The notes beneath the pieces are model-generated. The model was not told where the DNA came from. It searched no databases and was given only the letters and a program-made list of their open reading frames with translations. This document shows positions 26,214 through 36,284 of a stretch of 64,000 bases of DNA, in pieces. How positions within the stretch are numbered: position 1 is the stretch's first letter; every line of letters begins with the position of its first letter. The position numbers were made by a program, and so were the translations under genes. Origin of the DNA: Clostridium sp. (lineage in GTDB: Bacteria > Bacillota > Clostridia > Lachnospirales > Lachnospiraceae); assembly GCA_023664385.1 (NCBI GenBank), contig JAMPFU010000003.1, positions 78,538 through 142,537 of the forward strand, read 5' to 3'.

Positions 26214-27299
26214 TTACTTATCCTTGTACATATCTTCGTAGTATTTCTGGTAATCGCCGCTTGTTACGTTTTTCATCCAGTCCTCATGCTCGAAGAACCA
26301 TGCGATTGTTTTCTTTATGCCCTCAGCAAACATGGTTTCAGGATACCAGCCAATATCTGCCTTTATCTTGTCTGGTGCGATTGCATATCTTCTGTCATGT
26401 CCCTTTCTGTCCTCAACGTATGTGATGAGATCTTTTGACACAAGGGCTTTTCTTGGGTCATCATCTGCAAGCATTTCCTGAAGGGTGTCAATGATTATAT
26501 TTATGATTTCTATATTCTGTTTCTCGTTGTGTCCGCCTATGTTATAGGTCTCAAAAAGCTTACCCTGCTCCTGCACCATATCGATTGCCTTTGCATGGTC
26601 CTCCACATAAAGCCAGTCACGGACATTTTTTCCGTCACCGTAAACAGGAAGCTTCTTGCCTGAAAGTGCATTGTTTATAATAAGCGGTATCAGCTTCTCA
26701 GGGAACTGGTACGGTCCATAATTGTTACTGCAATTTGTTATGTTTGCAGGAAATTTGTATGTGTCCATATATGCCTTTACAAGCATATCCGAGGACGCCT
26801 TGCTTGCAGAATACGGACTGTGTGGGTCATACGGTGACGTCTCATAGAAAAATGCACTGTCATCATCAGGGAGCGAGCCGTAAACCTCATCTGTTGACAC
26901 ATGGAGAAATTTCTTTCCCTCTTTAAAGCTTCCGTCAGGAAGCTCCCAAGCCGCCTTTGCACAATTTAACATGGTTGCCGTTCCAAGCACGTTTGTCTGC
27001 ACGAAAATCTCAGGATTTTTAATACTTCTGTCAACATGTGACTCTGCCGCAAAATGCACCACACGGTCTATGTCGTTTTCTGCAAATATTTTTGATATGG
27101 CATCCCTGTCACAGATATCCGCCTTGACAAATGTATAGTTGTCCCTTCCCTCAACCTCCTTTAGGTTTTCAAGGTTTCCTGCATAGGTAAGGACATCAAC
27201 GTTTATTATCCTTATTTCATTATCATATTTTTTAAACATATAATGAATGTAGTTTGAACCGATAAAGCCGGCACCGCCTGTTACCAAATAAGTTCTCAT
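26214..27299 (-). CDS. rfbB: dTDP-glucose 4,6-dehydratase
   Basis: 361 residues, an extended SDR converting dTDP-glucose to dTDP-4-keto-6-deoxyglucose. NAD-binding GGAGFIGSNYIHYMF at the start, HFAAESHVDRSI, active-site STDEVYGSL followed by the YSASK Tyr/Lys pair, and NNYGPYQFPEKLIPL are all RmlB hallmarks. It is slightly longer than usual because of short insertions near 145 (ELPDGSFKEGKKF). It is flanked on both sides by related palindromic repeats (25909, 27361), which hints at a transferred gene. Confidence 0.97.
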   Translation of the reverse strand: MRTYLVTGGAGFIGSNYIHYMFKKYDNEIRIINVDVLTYAGNLENLKEVEGRDNYTFVKADICDRDAISKIFAENDIDRVVHFAAESHVDRSIKNPEIFVQTNVLGTATMLNCAKAAWELPDGSFKEGKKFLHVSTDEVYGSLPDDDSAFFYETSPYDPHSPYSASKASSDMLVKAYMDTYKFPANITNCSNNYGPYQFPEKLIPLIINNALSGKKLPVYGDGKNVRDWLYVEDHAKAIDMVQEQGKLFETYNIGGHNEKQNIEIINIIIDTLQEMLADDDPRKALVSKDLITYVEDRKGHDRRYAIAPDKIKADIGWYPETMFAEGIKKTIAWFFEHEDWMKNVTSGDYQKYYEDMYKDK

Positions 27300-27360
27300 T
27301 TTTTAATTCCTTTCTTTTTATATTTACGCAACATTTGCCTCCCTATCTCGAGAAAGCCCA

Positions 27361-27537
27361 GTTGCACGATATAGACAACTTCATAAGCAGGTGATTTGGA
27401 ACCGCCGGTGCTTAGCAAGGTATGTCCTGAGGTGGCTGCGAAGCAGACGGAGTCCTGAGGACAAAGGCATTTCATGCACCGTTGCGAGTGACAATCAGCG
27501 AAAGCGTGCCTGCGTTGATTTGTCTATATCGTACAAC
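27361..27537 (+). repeat. 177-bp palindromic repeat, family member 2
   Basis: Ends GTTGCACGATATAGACAA (27361-27378) and its complement with one mismatch (27520-27537) enclose further pairing blocks (TGTCCTGAGG / CCTGAGGACA, GGTGC / GCACC). The plus strand carries GTGCTTAGCAAGGT (27408), GCACCGTTGCGA (27476) and AGCGAAAGCG (27497), matching the repeat at 25909 in the opposite orientation. The spacing of the last two blocks is 21 in both copies. It lies between gatB and rfbB. Confidence 0.72.
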
Positions 27538-27566
27538 GGATGTTCGCAAAAAGCAGCTTTTATCTG

Positions 27567-29003
27567 TTACTTCGACAATAGTTCCTTCAAGATACGGTTT
27601 ACCTCGCCAGGGTCTGCCTTGCCCTGCATTGCCTTCATGGTCTGTCCCACAAGGAAGCCGATGGCTTTTTCCTTGCCGTTCTTGTAGTCCTCTACGGATT
27701 TCGGATTTGCTGCTACGATTTCCTCAATTGTTTTGGTAAGTGCTCCCGCATCATTTACGGTTTTAAGACCATGCTCCTCAACATATTTCTCAGGGTCTAT
27801 GTCGTCCGTAAATATCTTTTCGTATACTTCCTTTGCAACAGTTCCGTTTATAGCCTTTGACTCCACAAGTGCGATAAGAGCCGCAAGGTTTTTCGCTGAA
27901 AATGACAAATCATCAGCATCAACCGAATGCTCCTTCATAAGACGCATGGTCTCCACCATAAGCCAGTTTGATACCTTTTTCGGTGCGGCACCAAGTGCGA
28001 TTGTCTCCTCAAAAATATCTGCCATTTTCTTGGAATTTGTTATAATGTCTATGTCATAATCTGGAATATCGTATTCTTCCTTATACCTGATGCGTTTTTC
28101 ATCACGAAGCTCAGGCTGTTTTTGGCGTATTTCCTCCATCCATGCATCACTTATGACAATCGGAACAAGGTCAGGGTCAGGGAAATATCTGTAATCCTGT
28201 GCATCCTCCTTCGAACGCATCGGATAAGAATATTCCTTTGTGTCATCCCATCTTCTTGTTTCCTGAATCACCGTTTCACCCGACTCAAGCAAATCAATCT
28301 GACGCTCACGCTCATTTTCGATTGCCCTCGCAATTGCCTTAAAGGAGTTCAGGTTTTTCGTCTCTGTTCTCGTTCCAAATTCCTCACTGCCAAGCTCTCT
28401 GATGGAAAGGTTGACATCTGCCCGCATGGAGCCCTCGTTTAATTTGCAGTCGGACGCTCCAAGATACTGTATAATCAGCCGAAGCTTCTCAAGATATGCA
28501 ATAACCTCCTCTGCCGACCTCATATCAGGCTCAGAAACAATCTCTATGAGCGGCACGCCGGAACGGTTAAAATCTACTAAGGAGCTGTCCGTAAACGGGT
28601 CATGCACAAGCTTTCCCGCATCCTCCTCCATGTGTATCTCATGGATTCTCACAAACTTCTTTTTGCCGTCAACCTCGATTTCCACCTTTCCATCACGGCA
28701 TATCGGATAATAGAGCTGTGATATCTGATAGTTCTGTGGATTATCGGGATAAAAATAATTTTTTCGGTCAAATTTACAGTTCTGCGTAATGGTACAGTTC
28801 GTTGCAAGCCCAACTGCTACCGCCTTTTCCACAACAGCCTTATTCAGCACAGGAAGCGACCCCGGCATACCCGTACATACAGGACATGTGTGTGTGTTGG
28901 GAGCACCGCCAAATTCCGTGGAGCAGCCGCAGAATATTTTTGTTTTCGTTGCAAGCTCTACATGAACCTCAAGTCCTATGACTGTTTCATATGTTTTTGA
29001 CAT
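27567..29003 (-). CDS. gatB: Asp-tRNA(Asn)/Glu-tRNA(Gln) amidotransferase subunit B
   Basis: 478 residues. Opening YETVIGLEVHVELATKTKIFCGC, zinc Cys residues in CGCSTEF and CPVCTGMPGSLP, NFDRKNYFYPDNPQNYQISQ-like segment, and RADVNLSI are typical. The C-terminal YqeY-like tail ends GQTMKAMQGKADPGEVNRILKELL. It binds the mischarged tRNA and carries the kinase site for the amidotransferase. It follows gatA by two bases; the set gatC-gatA-gatB lies downstream of aspS and its T-box. Confidence 0.97.
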   Translation of the reverse strand: MSKTYETVIGLEVHVELATKTKIFCGCSTEFGGAPNTHTCPVCTGMPGSLPVLNKAVVEKAVAVGLATNCTITQNCKFDRKNYFYPDNPQNYQISQLYYPICRDGKVEIEVDGKKKFVRIHEIHMEEDAGKLVHDPFTDSSLVDFNRSGVPLIEIVSEPDMRSAEEVIAYLEKLRLIIQYLGASDCKLNEGSMRADVNLSIRELGSEEFGTRTETKNLNSFKAIARAIENERERQIDLLESGETVIQETRRWDDTKEYSYPMRSKEDAQDYRYFPDPDLVPIVISDAWMEEIRQKQPELRDEKRIRYKEEYDIPDYDIDIITNSKKMADIFEETIALGAAPKKVSNWLMVETMRLMKEHSVDADDLSFSAKNLAALIALVESKAINGTVAKEVYEKIFTDDIDPEKYVEEHGLKTVNDAGALTKTIEEIVAANPKSVEDYKNGKEKAIGFLVGQTMKAMQGKADPGEVNRILKELLSK

Positions 29004-29005
29004 TC

Positions 29006-30511
29006 CTAAAGCCCCCTTTCAGCAAGCAGTGCAGGTCTTTCATAGCTCCTGCTGCACTCAAACGAATATGCCACCCTTATAATCGACTTTTCATCAAAGG
29101 TCTGTCCCAAAAGCTGAAGTCCTACCGGCATGCCGTTTTTATCAAAGCCACAGGGCAGTGAAATTCCAGGAATTCCTGCAAGATTTACGGAAACAGTGTA
29201 AATGTCTCCAAGGTACATTTTAAGCGGGTCGGAAAGGGACTCTCCCTTTGTAAGTGCAGTCGTAGGTGCAACCGGACCCAGTATCACATCATAGTTTGCA
29301 AATGCATCGTCAAATGCTTTCTTTATGAGTGCCTTTGTCTTTAACGCCTTAACATAGTATGCATCGTAATAGCCTGAGCTTAAAACAAAGGATCCAAGCA
29401 TGATTCTTCTCTGTACCTCAGGACCAAAGCCCTCGGAACGCGACTTTTTATACATATTATGAAGGTCTGTATATTCAGCAGTCCGATAGCCATACTTAAC
29501 ACCGTCAAACCGTTCAAGGTTTGAGGATGCCTCCGCAGATGCAATAATATAATATGCAGGTATGGCATATTCTACCATTCCAAGGTCAAATTCCTCAACG
29601 ATTGCACCTTTATCACGAAGAATGTCTGCCGCTGCAAGAACATTTTTCTTAACGTCCGCATCAATTCCCTCGCCAAAATAATCTCTCGGTATGCCGATTT
29701 TCATTCCCTTTACATCATCAACAAGTGCAGCGGTAAAATCGCTCCCCTTGTCAGTAATGCCATCGCCTACATAATCCATGTTTTCATTGTATGATGTAGA
29801 ATCCTTCGGGTCATGCCTGCATATAATTTCCAAAATTGCCGCACAATCCGTTACATCCTTTGCGATAGGTCCAATCTGGTCAAGGGATGAGCCGTAAGCA
29901 ATCAGTCCGTATCTTGAAACCCTGCCATAGGTAGGCTTTATTCCTGTTACACCACAAAATGCGGCAGGCTGTCTGATGGAACCGCCTGTGTCAGAGCCTA
30001 GTGCATATGGCACCTCCTCGGCTGCAACTGCAGCGGCAGAGCCTCCTGAAGATCCACCCGAAACCTTATTCAAATCCCATGGATTTTGGGTTGGTCCGTA
30101 AAAGGATGTCTCCGTTGTGCTTCCCATTGCAAACTCATCCATGTTTGTCTTTCCAATAATGACAGCTCCTGCATCCTTCAGTGCAAGAACAGCATCAGCC
30201 GTATAGGTTGGAATAAAGTTACTTAGTATTTTTGAGGAGCAGCTTGTAAGCAGCCCTTTCGTACACATATTGTCCTTTATTGCAACAGGCACGCCCGCAA
30301 GTGGCGATGAAAGCTCTCCTGCATCTATTTTTTCCTGTATCATCTTTGCCTGTTCCATTGCATTTTCAGCGTCAACAGTTACAAAAGCATTTACATCATT
30401 TTCTAATTTTTCTATTCTGTCAAGGTATGCCTTTGTTACATCCATAACCTTAAGCTCCCCTGACTTTATTTTCTTTCCAAGCTCTACAGCCGTAAGTTTC
30501 GATATATCCAT
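29006..30511 (-). CDS. gatA: Asp-tRNA(Asn)/Glu-tRNA(Gln) amidotransferase subunit A
   Basis: 501 residues, an amidase-signature enzyme. The catalytic Lys lies in VPVAIKDNMCTKG, and the Ser-cisSer pair in KVSGGSSGGSAAAVAA and GSDTGGSIRQPAAFCG. It releases ammonia from glutamine for GatB. The longer frame begins with GTG at 30520, but the AGGGGG ribosome-binding site sits eight bases before ATG 30511, so that start is used. It begins a few bases after the gatC stop. Confidence 0.96.
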   Translation of the reverse strand: MDISKLTAVELGKKIKSGELKVMDVTKAYLDRIEKLENDVNAFVTVDAENAMEQAKMIQEKIDAGELSSPLAGVPVAIKDNMCTKGLLTSCSSKILSNFIPTYTADAVLALKDAGAVIIGKTNMDEFAMGSTTETSFYGPTQNPWDLNKVSGGSSGGSAAAVAAEEVPYALGSDTGGSIRQPAAFCGVTGIKPTYGRVSRYGLIAYGSSLDQIGPIAKDVTDCAAILEIICRHDPKDSTSYNENMDYVGDGITDKGSDFTAALVDDVKGMKIGIPRDYFGEGIDADVKKNVLAAADILRDKGAIVEEFDLGMVEYAIPAYYIIASAEASSNLERFDGVKYGYRTAEYTDLHNMYKKSRSEGFGPEVQRRIMLGSFVLSSGYYDAYYVKALKTKALIKKAFDDAFANYDVILGPVAPTTALTKGESLSDPLKMYLGDIYTVSVNLAGIPGISLPCGFDKNGMPVGLQLLGQTFDEKSIIRVAYSFECSRSYERPALLAERGL

Positions 30512-30523
30512 CTTAAGCACCCC

Positions 30524-30811
30524 CTAGTCAAATGTTTTCGGCACCTTGTAGCAGCCGTCCTTCTGCTCAGGTGCATTTGAAAGAAGCTGCTCCCTGTCGT
30601 CGCCGTTTGTGACAGCGTCCTCCCGGAATACATTTTTTACAGGAAATGCATGGCTCATGGCAGGAACATTGTCTGTATCCAATTCATTTAACTTGCTTAC
30701 ATAATCAAGCATGTTGGACATATCCTTCTTTGCCTGCTCCTTCGCCTCATCGGAAAGCTCAAGCTTGGCAAGAATACCTACATACTCTATTGTTTCATCC
30801 GTAATAACCAT
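30524..30811 (-). CDS. gatC: Asp-tRNA(Asn)/Glu-tRNA(Gln) amidotransferase subunit C
   Basis: 95 residues, the usual GatC size. [21 protein letters not shown] at the start and [21 protein letters not shown] are family features. It wraps around GatA and stabilises the GatAB contact. It lies 14 bp after aspS and just before gatA. Confidence 0.95.
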   Translation of the reverse strand: MVITDETIEYVGILAKLELSDEAKEQAKKDMSNMLDYVSKLNELDTDNVPAMSHAFPVKNVFREDAVTNGDDREQLLSNAPEQKDGCYKVPKTFD

Positions 30812-30825
30812 AAGATACCTCCTAT

Positions 30826-32574
30826 CTAACTTCTCACCTTTATATGCACCTCACGAAGCTGCTGCTCCGTTACCTCGCCCGGTGCACCACACATTAAATC
30901 CTGTGCCGTGCCGCTCATCGGGAATGGTATTACCTCTCTGATATTTTCCTCATTACGAAGAAGCATAATCATTCTGTCAACGCCTGGTGCCATGCCTGCA
31001 TGAGGCGGTGCACCAAACTGAAATGCACTGTAAAGTGCACCGAATTTTTCCTCCAAAACAGACTTGTCATAGCCTGCTATCTCAAATGCCTTTTCCATAA
31101 TCTGCATGTCATGGTTTCTGACGGCACCTGAGGAAAGCTCAACGCCGTTGCAGACAATATCATACTGATATGCAAGTATTTCAAGTGGATCCTTTTCATT
31201 TAATGCATCAAGTCCTCCCTGCGGCATGGAAAATGGATTGTGGGTAAATCCGATGCTCTTTGTCTCAGTGTCGTACTCATACATCGGGAAATCATTAATA
31301 TAACAGAACCGGTATGCATTTTTCTCAAGCAAATCCAGTCTGCTTCCAAGCTCTGTTCTAATCTGTCCTGCAAATATTGCCGCCTGCTTCTTTGTATCGG
31401 CAATAAAGAATATTGTGTCACCCACATCAAGTCCTGCCTTGTCGGCAAGCTCCTGCTTCATATCATCAGGAATAAACTTGTCGATTGGTCCCTTGTAGGT
31501 TTTATCCTCAAGCACCTCAAGGTAGCCAAGTCCGCCCATTCCGATTGAGGTTGCAAACTTGAGCATTTTCTCATGCTGACCCTTGGAAAGCTTGGCATGT
31601 ACGTTGATTGCCCTTACGGTCTTGCCATGAAATGGCTTAAAGGTACATCTCTCAAAAAATTCTGAAAGGTCAATAATCTCTAACGGATTTCTAAGGTCAG
31701 GCTTGTCCGTACCGTATTTCAGCATTGCCTCCTCATAGCTGATAACAGGATATGGTGCCTTTGTGACGGAATATCCTTTCGGTGCAAACTTTTCAAAGGC
31801 TGCGGAAAGAACCTCCTCACCGACTTTAAAAACATCCTCCTGTGTTGCAAAGCTCATCTCGAAATCAAGCTGGTAAAACTCTCCCGGTGAACGGTCAGCC
31901 CTTGCGTCCTCGTCCCTGAAGCATGGTGCAATCTGAAAATATTTATCAAAGCCCGACACCATTAAAAGCTGCTTATATTGCTGCGGTGCCTGCGGCAATG
32001 CATAAAACTTGCCCTTATATTTTCTTGAAGGAACAATATAGTCCCTTGCACCCTCCGGTGATGACGCACAAAGTATCGGGGTCTGTATTTCAAGGAATCC
32101 AAGCTCTGTCATTTTCTCACGCAGAAAGCTTATGACCTTTGACCTGAAAATCATATTGTCCTTGACCTTACGGTTTCTCAAATCGAGGTAACGGTACTTC
32201 AGTCTTACCTCCTCACGAACCTCCTTTGAGGTTGTAACCTCAAACGGCACCTGCTTGTAAACCTTTCCAAGCACATCAACCTTGTGTGCCTCAAGCTCTA
32301 TGGTGCCTGTAGGAATTTTAGGATTGTAGGTTTCCTCATCCCTATGCTCCACAAGTCCCTCTACGGAGATACACTCCTCCCTTGTCAGACCGTCAAGCAG
32401 GCTTGTATCTCTCATAACAACCTGCATCACACCGTACATGTCACGAAGGTCAATAAACGATACGCCTCCGTGGTCACGGATATTTTCAATCCATCCTGCT
32501 ATGCGGATTTCCTTTCCAACAAGCTCCTCACCCATATTTTCCATTGTCATGTCTCTGTAAATGTTTGAACTCAT
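30826..32574 (-). CDS. aspS: Aspartate-tRNA ligase, bacterial type
   Basis: 582 residues. The N-terminal OB fold has [23 protein letters not shown]. The class II core shows motif 2 in [22 protein letters not shown] and motif 3 in [19 protein letters not shown], with the bacterial GAD insert in between (about 290-400). With GatCAB next door it may be non-discriminating and charge tRNA-Asn as well; nothing decisive is visible for this. Transcription is controlled by the Asp T-box at 32600-32880. Confidence 0.97.
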   Translation of the reverse strand: MSSNIYRDMTMENMGEELVGKEIRIAGWIENIRDHGGVSFIDLRDMYGVMQVVMRDTSLLDGLTREECISVEGLVEHRDEETYNPKIPTGTIELEAHKVDVLGKVYKQVPFEVTTSKEVREEVRLKYRYLDLRNRKVKDNMIFRSKVISFLREKMTELGFLEIQTPILCASSPEGARDYIVPSRKYKGKFYALPQAPQQYKQLLMVSGFDKYFQIAPCFRDEDARADRSPGEFYQLDFEMSFATQEDVFKVGEEVLSAAFEKFAPKGYSVTKAPYPVISYEEAMLKYGTDKPDLRNPLEIIDLSEFFERCTFKPFHGKTVRAINVHAKLSKGQHEKMLKFATSIGMGGLGYLEVLEDKTYKGPIDKFIPDDMKQELADKAGLDVGDTIFFIADTKKQAAIFAGQIRTELGSRLDLLEKNAYRFCYINDFPMYEYDTETKSIGFTHNPFSMPQGGLDALNEKDPLEILAYQYDIVCNGVELSSGAVRNHDMQIMEKAFEIAGYDKSVLEEKFGALYSAFQFGAPPHAGMAPGVDRMIMLLRNEENIREVIPFPMSGTAQDLMCGAPGEVTEQQLREVHIKVRS

Positions 32575-32599
32575 GTTTTTCTTCCTTTCCTAATAAAGT

Positions 32600-32880
32600 A
32601 AAAAAGCCCGAGGCTTTATAAACCTCGGGACGAATAAACAACAGTTATCCGCGGTACCACCCGCTTTAAAATATAAGTTATGTAAACTTACATTTTCTCT
32701 CTATCTCCGTAACGTGGATAGGACGTATATACCTAGACCTCACCAAAAGGCTTCAATATATCAGCTCAGGTAGCGTTCCGCCATGTAGGGTGTCATGCTA
32801 TAGCTCTCAGTCTGCGGCTATATTCCCTGTCATGTCCTTTTACCGGCAGTCTCCGTCATTGCCTTTTCCTTTATACTTTG
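32600..32880 (-). promoter_or_regulatory. T-box leader controlling aspS-gatCAB (tRNA-Asp)
   Basis: The minus strand has the T-box core GGGTGGTACCGCGGAT (32648-32663) and a terminator CCCGAGG...CCTCGGG followed by six T (32600-32630). Stem I contains CAGACTGAGAGC near 32808 and the specifier GAC (Asp) in GCATGACACCC near 32793. Leader length and order are canonical. Low charged tRNA-Asp should raise aspS and the amidotransferase genes. The leader and its promoter account for the 364-base gap 32575-32938. Confidence 0.95.
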
Positions 32881-32885
32881 CAAAG

Positions 32886-32914
32886 ATTATATGCTAATTA
32901 TTCCCAAAAGTAAA
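32886..32914 (-). promoter_or_regulatory. Promoter of the aspS T-box transcript
   Basis: Minus-strand TTTACT (32909-32914), 17-nt spacer, TATAAT (32886-32891). It lies just before the leader start and about 25 bp after the end of the glycosyltransferase gene at 32939. Confidence 0.78.
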
Positions 32915-32938
32915 GGGGTTATATGCATTATTTTTTTA

Positions 32939-33784
32939 TCATCTGCTATATTTTATCAACCCATTTATGGCATAGCACAAATTACACCAGACGGATTTCC
33001 AAAATCCATATCCCGCATATCTGTAGGTTTTAAAATTCATAACCGCCGATTTAAGCTTATTGCCGGATTTACTTCCGGGCGTTATTCTGTACAGCAAAAG
33101 CGGCTCCTGTATTCCCACTGCATATTCATAATCCTTCAGCATTTTCAGCCACGACAGATAATCCTCATGGGCGTCACTATGCTGCATTGGGTATTTCAGC
33201 ATCACATCTCTTTTTACCAACACGGAGGAACAGTTAATGCAGTTTGTTTTCTCAATCTCCTTAAGGGTTATTTTTATCGGGGTTGTGATTATTTTATCAA
33301 GCATATCCCCCTCGGAGTCCACAAGAATCCGTGATGTATTGCAAAGCGGTGCTGCCTGATACTGCTTCATGGTTTCCAGCTGTTTTTCAAGTTTTTTTTC
33401 CTCCCATATATCATCCGCATCAAGAAAAGCCACATATTTTCCCCTTGCAAGCTTTACGCCCCTGTTTCTTGTGACTGCAACCTTTTTATTTTCCCTGTTT
33501 GAGAAAATGTATACAGGAAATTCACTGTTTTTCAGGCTCTTATCACATACAATGCCTGCCCATCTGAAAATAATTGCTTTTTCATTCAATCCGCCAATGG
33601 AGGTTTTTTCTTCCGAAACCTCATAGCTCCACTTAACCTTTGATAGAAACTCCTCTATCCACGACTCTCCTGAATGGTCATCAACAATAATAATTTCCTT
33701 TTTCACGTCCTGCATTGCCGCAGAGGAAAAAGCGTCCATGATATATTTGCCCGGATTGTATGCAGGAATAATTACTGATACCAT
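32939..33784 (-). CDS. Family 2 glycosyltransferase
   Basis: 281 residues. The GT-A opening VSVIIPAYNPGKYI, VDDHS, then after an insert of about 50 residues the RNRGVKLARGKYVAFLDADD block (DxD). The insert between VDDHS and RNRG (about 45-100) is longer than normal. No TM helix is evident, though the tail (FWKSVWCNLCYAINGLIKYSR) may lie on the membrane. It is the last gene of the polymer operon from 46 kb. Sugar specificity cannot be told. Confidence 0.88.
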   Translation of the reverse strand: MVSVIIPAYNPGKYIMDAFSSAAMQDVKKEIIIVDDHSGESWIEEFLSKVKWSYEVSEEKTSIGGLNEKAIIFRWAGIVCDKSLKNSEFPVYIFSNRENKKVAVTRNRGVKLARGKYVAFLDADDIWEEKKLEKQLETMKQYQAAPLCNTSRILVDSEGDMLDKIITTPIKITLKEIEKTNCINCSSVLVKRDVMLKYPMQHSDAHEDYLSWLKMLKDYEYAVGIQEPLLLYRITPGSKSGNKLKSAVMNFKTYRYAGYGFWKSVWCNLCYAINGLIKYSR

Positions 33785-33799
33785 TTATACCGCCTCTTT

Positions 33800-35023
33800 C
33801 TAAAACCTAACCTCTCGTCCCTCTTTTTTCCACTGCCGGAATTCTGCCGTAGCGGCAAAGAGAACGTCTCCTGAGGAATTAATTGCCGTTTCAAAGGAAT
33901 CCTGCACAACGCCTACAATAAATCCTACGCCTACAACCTGCATTGCCACATCGGCTGAAATGCCAAAAAGCGAGCATGCCATAGGAATGAGCAGCAGCGA
34001 ACCGCCTGCCACGCCCGATGCACCGCAGGCTGCAATTGCTGAGAGCAGACTTAAAATAATTGCCGTTGGTATATCCGTTGCAATATTCATTGTGTTTGCC
34101 GCAGCCATAGTCATAACAGTAATTGTTATGGCTGCACCGTCCATATTGATTGTAGCACCAAGCGGAATGGAAACGGAATAAACATCCTTATCAAGCCCGA
34201 GCCTTTCGCAAAGTGCCATGTTGATTGGAATGTTGGCGGCAGAGCTTCTCGTAAAAAATGCCGTAAGCCCGCTTTCCTTAAAGCACCTTAATACAAGGGG
34301 ATATGGATTTTGGCGTAAACAAATCCATGCGATAAGCGGGTCAACAATCAGTGCCACGGCAAGCATACATCCCACCAACAGAAGAAGCAGCTTTCCGTAA
34401 TCGGTAAATATGCTAAGACCGTTCGTGGAAACGGTAGTAAATACAAGTCCTAAAATTCCAAAAGGTGCCAGATTTATAATCCACTTTACCGCCTGCGACA
34501 CAGCATCGGACATATCCTGCAACATTCTGATTGTCGTATCTGCCCCATACTTTTTAAGTGCAAGCCCAAATATAACCGCCCACGCCAAAATTCCGATATA
34601 GTTGGCATTCATCAGTGCACTTACGGGATTTGCAACAATATTATTAAGAAGGGACCGAAGCACCTCGGAAATACCACTTGGAGCCGTCTGCTCCACAGCC
34701 GCCGTAAGCTTCAGGGTAACAGGAAATGCAAAGCTTGCAAGCACAGCTACAACCGCAGCAAGAAATGTACTCAGCATATAAAGGATAATCACTGTCCTGA
34801 ATTTCTTTCCGATACCGCTGCTTGCCTTCGCCAAAGAGCTTATGACAAGCACAAATACCAAAATAGGTGCAACCGCCTTAAGTGCCCCGACAAAAATATC
34901 ACCAAGAATTGATATAGCCGTTGCCTTTGGTGTAAAAACACCAAGCAGTGCCCCGATAACCAAGCCTATAAAAATTCTTAAAATTAAGCTTGTTTTGTTA
35001 TATACTTCCACAATTTTTTTCAT
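33800..35023 (-). CDS. sstT: Serine/threonine:Na+ symporter
   Basis: 407 residues, the SstT length, with eight TM helices and two re-entrant hairpins of the DAACS fold. Diagnostic parts: [59 protein letters not shown], and [19 protein letters not shown]. It imports Ser/Thr with Na+ across the cytoplasmic membrane. Its ATG overlaps the stop of the glycerophosphotransferase gene at 35020 by four bases (ATGA), so it is translationally coupled to a wall-polymer gene, an unusual context. D-Ala or Ser decoration of the polymer is one possible link, not shown by the sequence. Confidence 0.93.
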   Translation of the reverse strand: MKKIVEVYNKTSLILRIFIGLVIGALLGVFTPKATAISILGDIFVGALKAVAPILVFVLVISSLAKASSGIGKKFRTVIILYMLSTFLAAVVAVLASFAFPVTLKLTAAVEQTAPSGISEVLRSLLNNIVANPVSALMNANYIGILAWAVIFGLALKKYGADTTIRMLQDMSDAVSQAVKWIINLAPFGILGLVFTTVSTNGLSIFTDYGKLLLLLVGCMLAVALIVDPLIAWICLRQNPYPLVLRCFKESGLTAFFTRSSAANIPINMALCERLGLDKDVYSVSIPLGATINMDGAAITITVMTMAAANTMNIATDIPTAIILSLLSAIAACGASGVAGGSLLLIPMACSLFGISADVAMQVVGVGFIVGVVQDSFETAINSSGDVLFAATAEFRQWKKEGREVRF

Positions 35024-36279
35024 ACGTTTTCCCCGCTTTCATTTTTTCTCATCTTCTCAAGGTCATCTCCCATAACGAGCCTCATAATCCTCTTTGTTGC
35101 ATGCCCGTCGCAGGCGCTCATATATTTTTCCTTAAACTGCGTTACAATATGCTTGTCAAAATTTGTTTCCATCGTTTTTATGCAGCCAAGAACCTCTTTT
35201 CCCGATCTGCAAATAGGTCCCGGAACAAACTCGTCATATTTGTAGTAAAAGCCTCTCCAGTCAAAGTAATCCTCCAAGTCATAAGCAAAGAATATCATAG
35301 GTCTTTCAAAAAGTGAATACTCAAATACAAGGGAAGAATAGTCAGATATACAGATGTCGCTTACAAAAAGCAAATCCTCTATGGATAATTCCTCCGTAAC
35401 ATCCCTTGCAAACTCTGAAAATTCCTCGTCTATCATGGGACGGTTTTTCACAAATGGGTGGTGCTTAAAAAGCATAACATATTCTTTTCCTAGTGTATCC
35501 CTCATCATCTGCATGTCAAATTCATTGGGCGTTTTTGCCGATGCAACCCTTCCCCTAAACGTAGGCGCATACAAAATAATTTTTTTCCCCCTTGCCTGTG
35601 GAAATACCGAGTAGAGCCTGTCAAATGCAAGCTTTTTCATTTTCGGGTCATAAAATATATCCGTTCTTGAAATGCCTACAGGCTTTACAATGTTTTCCTC
35701 ATGCCTTACATTCATTGCCTCCTCATACGCCCATACAACCTCAGGCGAGCTTACGGTTACGTGCGTATAATTGCCATGATATGGATATTTATTGAGCGTC
35801 TTTTTGTCATCACCAAATTTAAGCTCAGCAATGCTCATTCCAAATTTTTTAAATGCACCACATGCATGCCAAAGCTGCGTAACAACCGTTTCCTTCCTTA
35901 GGGACAGACAGCTAAATACATTTGATGCATCATTCAGAAAAACATATTTTGCATCTGCCACATCAACTACCATTTTTTTACAAAACCTTTCATACTCCCG
36001 CCAGCGTGAAAAGCTCATATGCAAAAAATGCGTGGAAATTTTATAGGTATACTTATTTTTTAATTCGTCATAGATATATCTGAAATTATCGCTTATTTCA
36101 GGCATACGCACCTCAATAAAAACAACCTTTTCCTTGTCAATTTCCTTGTTCGCATGTTTTTTGTAAAGGCGTGGATACATAATTCTAAGGGAATAAAAAC
36201 GATACAGCTTTTTTGCCCCTCTTAAAAAAAACTGATAGATATGTGATTTGTATATTGTTCTTCTCCATCCTGTCAGCAT
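35020..36279 (-). CDS. CDP-glycerol glycerophosphotransferase-like protein 1 (TagB/TagF family)
   Basis: 419 residues. The GT-B type catalytic part has [37 protein letters not shown], the His pair in FKHHPFV, and [26 protein letters not shown]. The N-terminal part carries a basic amphipathic helix (about 1-40) for membrane contact. Such enzymes add glycerol-P (or ribitol-P) units from CDP-alditols to a lipid-linked acceptor at the inner membrane face. The ATG has AGGT upstream. It follows the second paralogue by five bases. Both end in the shared [17 protein letters not shown] stretch. Confidence 0.9.
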   Translation of the reverse strand: MLTGWRRTIYKSHIYQFFLRGAKKLYRFYSLRIMYPRLYKKHANKEIDKEKVVFIEVRMPEISDNFRYIYDELKNKYTYKISTHFLHMSFSRWREYERFCKKMVVDVADAKYVFLNDASNVFSCLSLRKETVVTQLWHACGAFKKFGMSIAELKFGDDKKTLNKYPYHGNYTHVTVSSPEVVWAYEEAMNVRHEENIVKPVGISRTDIFYDPKMKKLAFDRLYSVFPQARGKKIILYAPTFRGRVASAKTPNEFDMQMMRDTLGKEYVMLFKHHPFVKNRPMIDEEFSEFARDVTEELSIEDLLFVSDICISDYSSLVFEYSLFERPMIFFAYDLEDYFDWRGFYYKYDEFVPGPICRSGKEVLGCIKTMETNFDKHIVTQFKEKYMSACDGHATKRIMRLVMGDDLEKMRKNESGENV

Positions 36280-36284
36280 AATCG

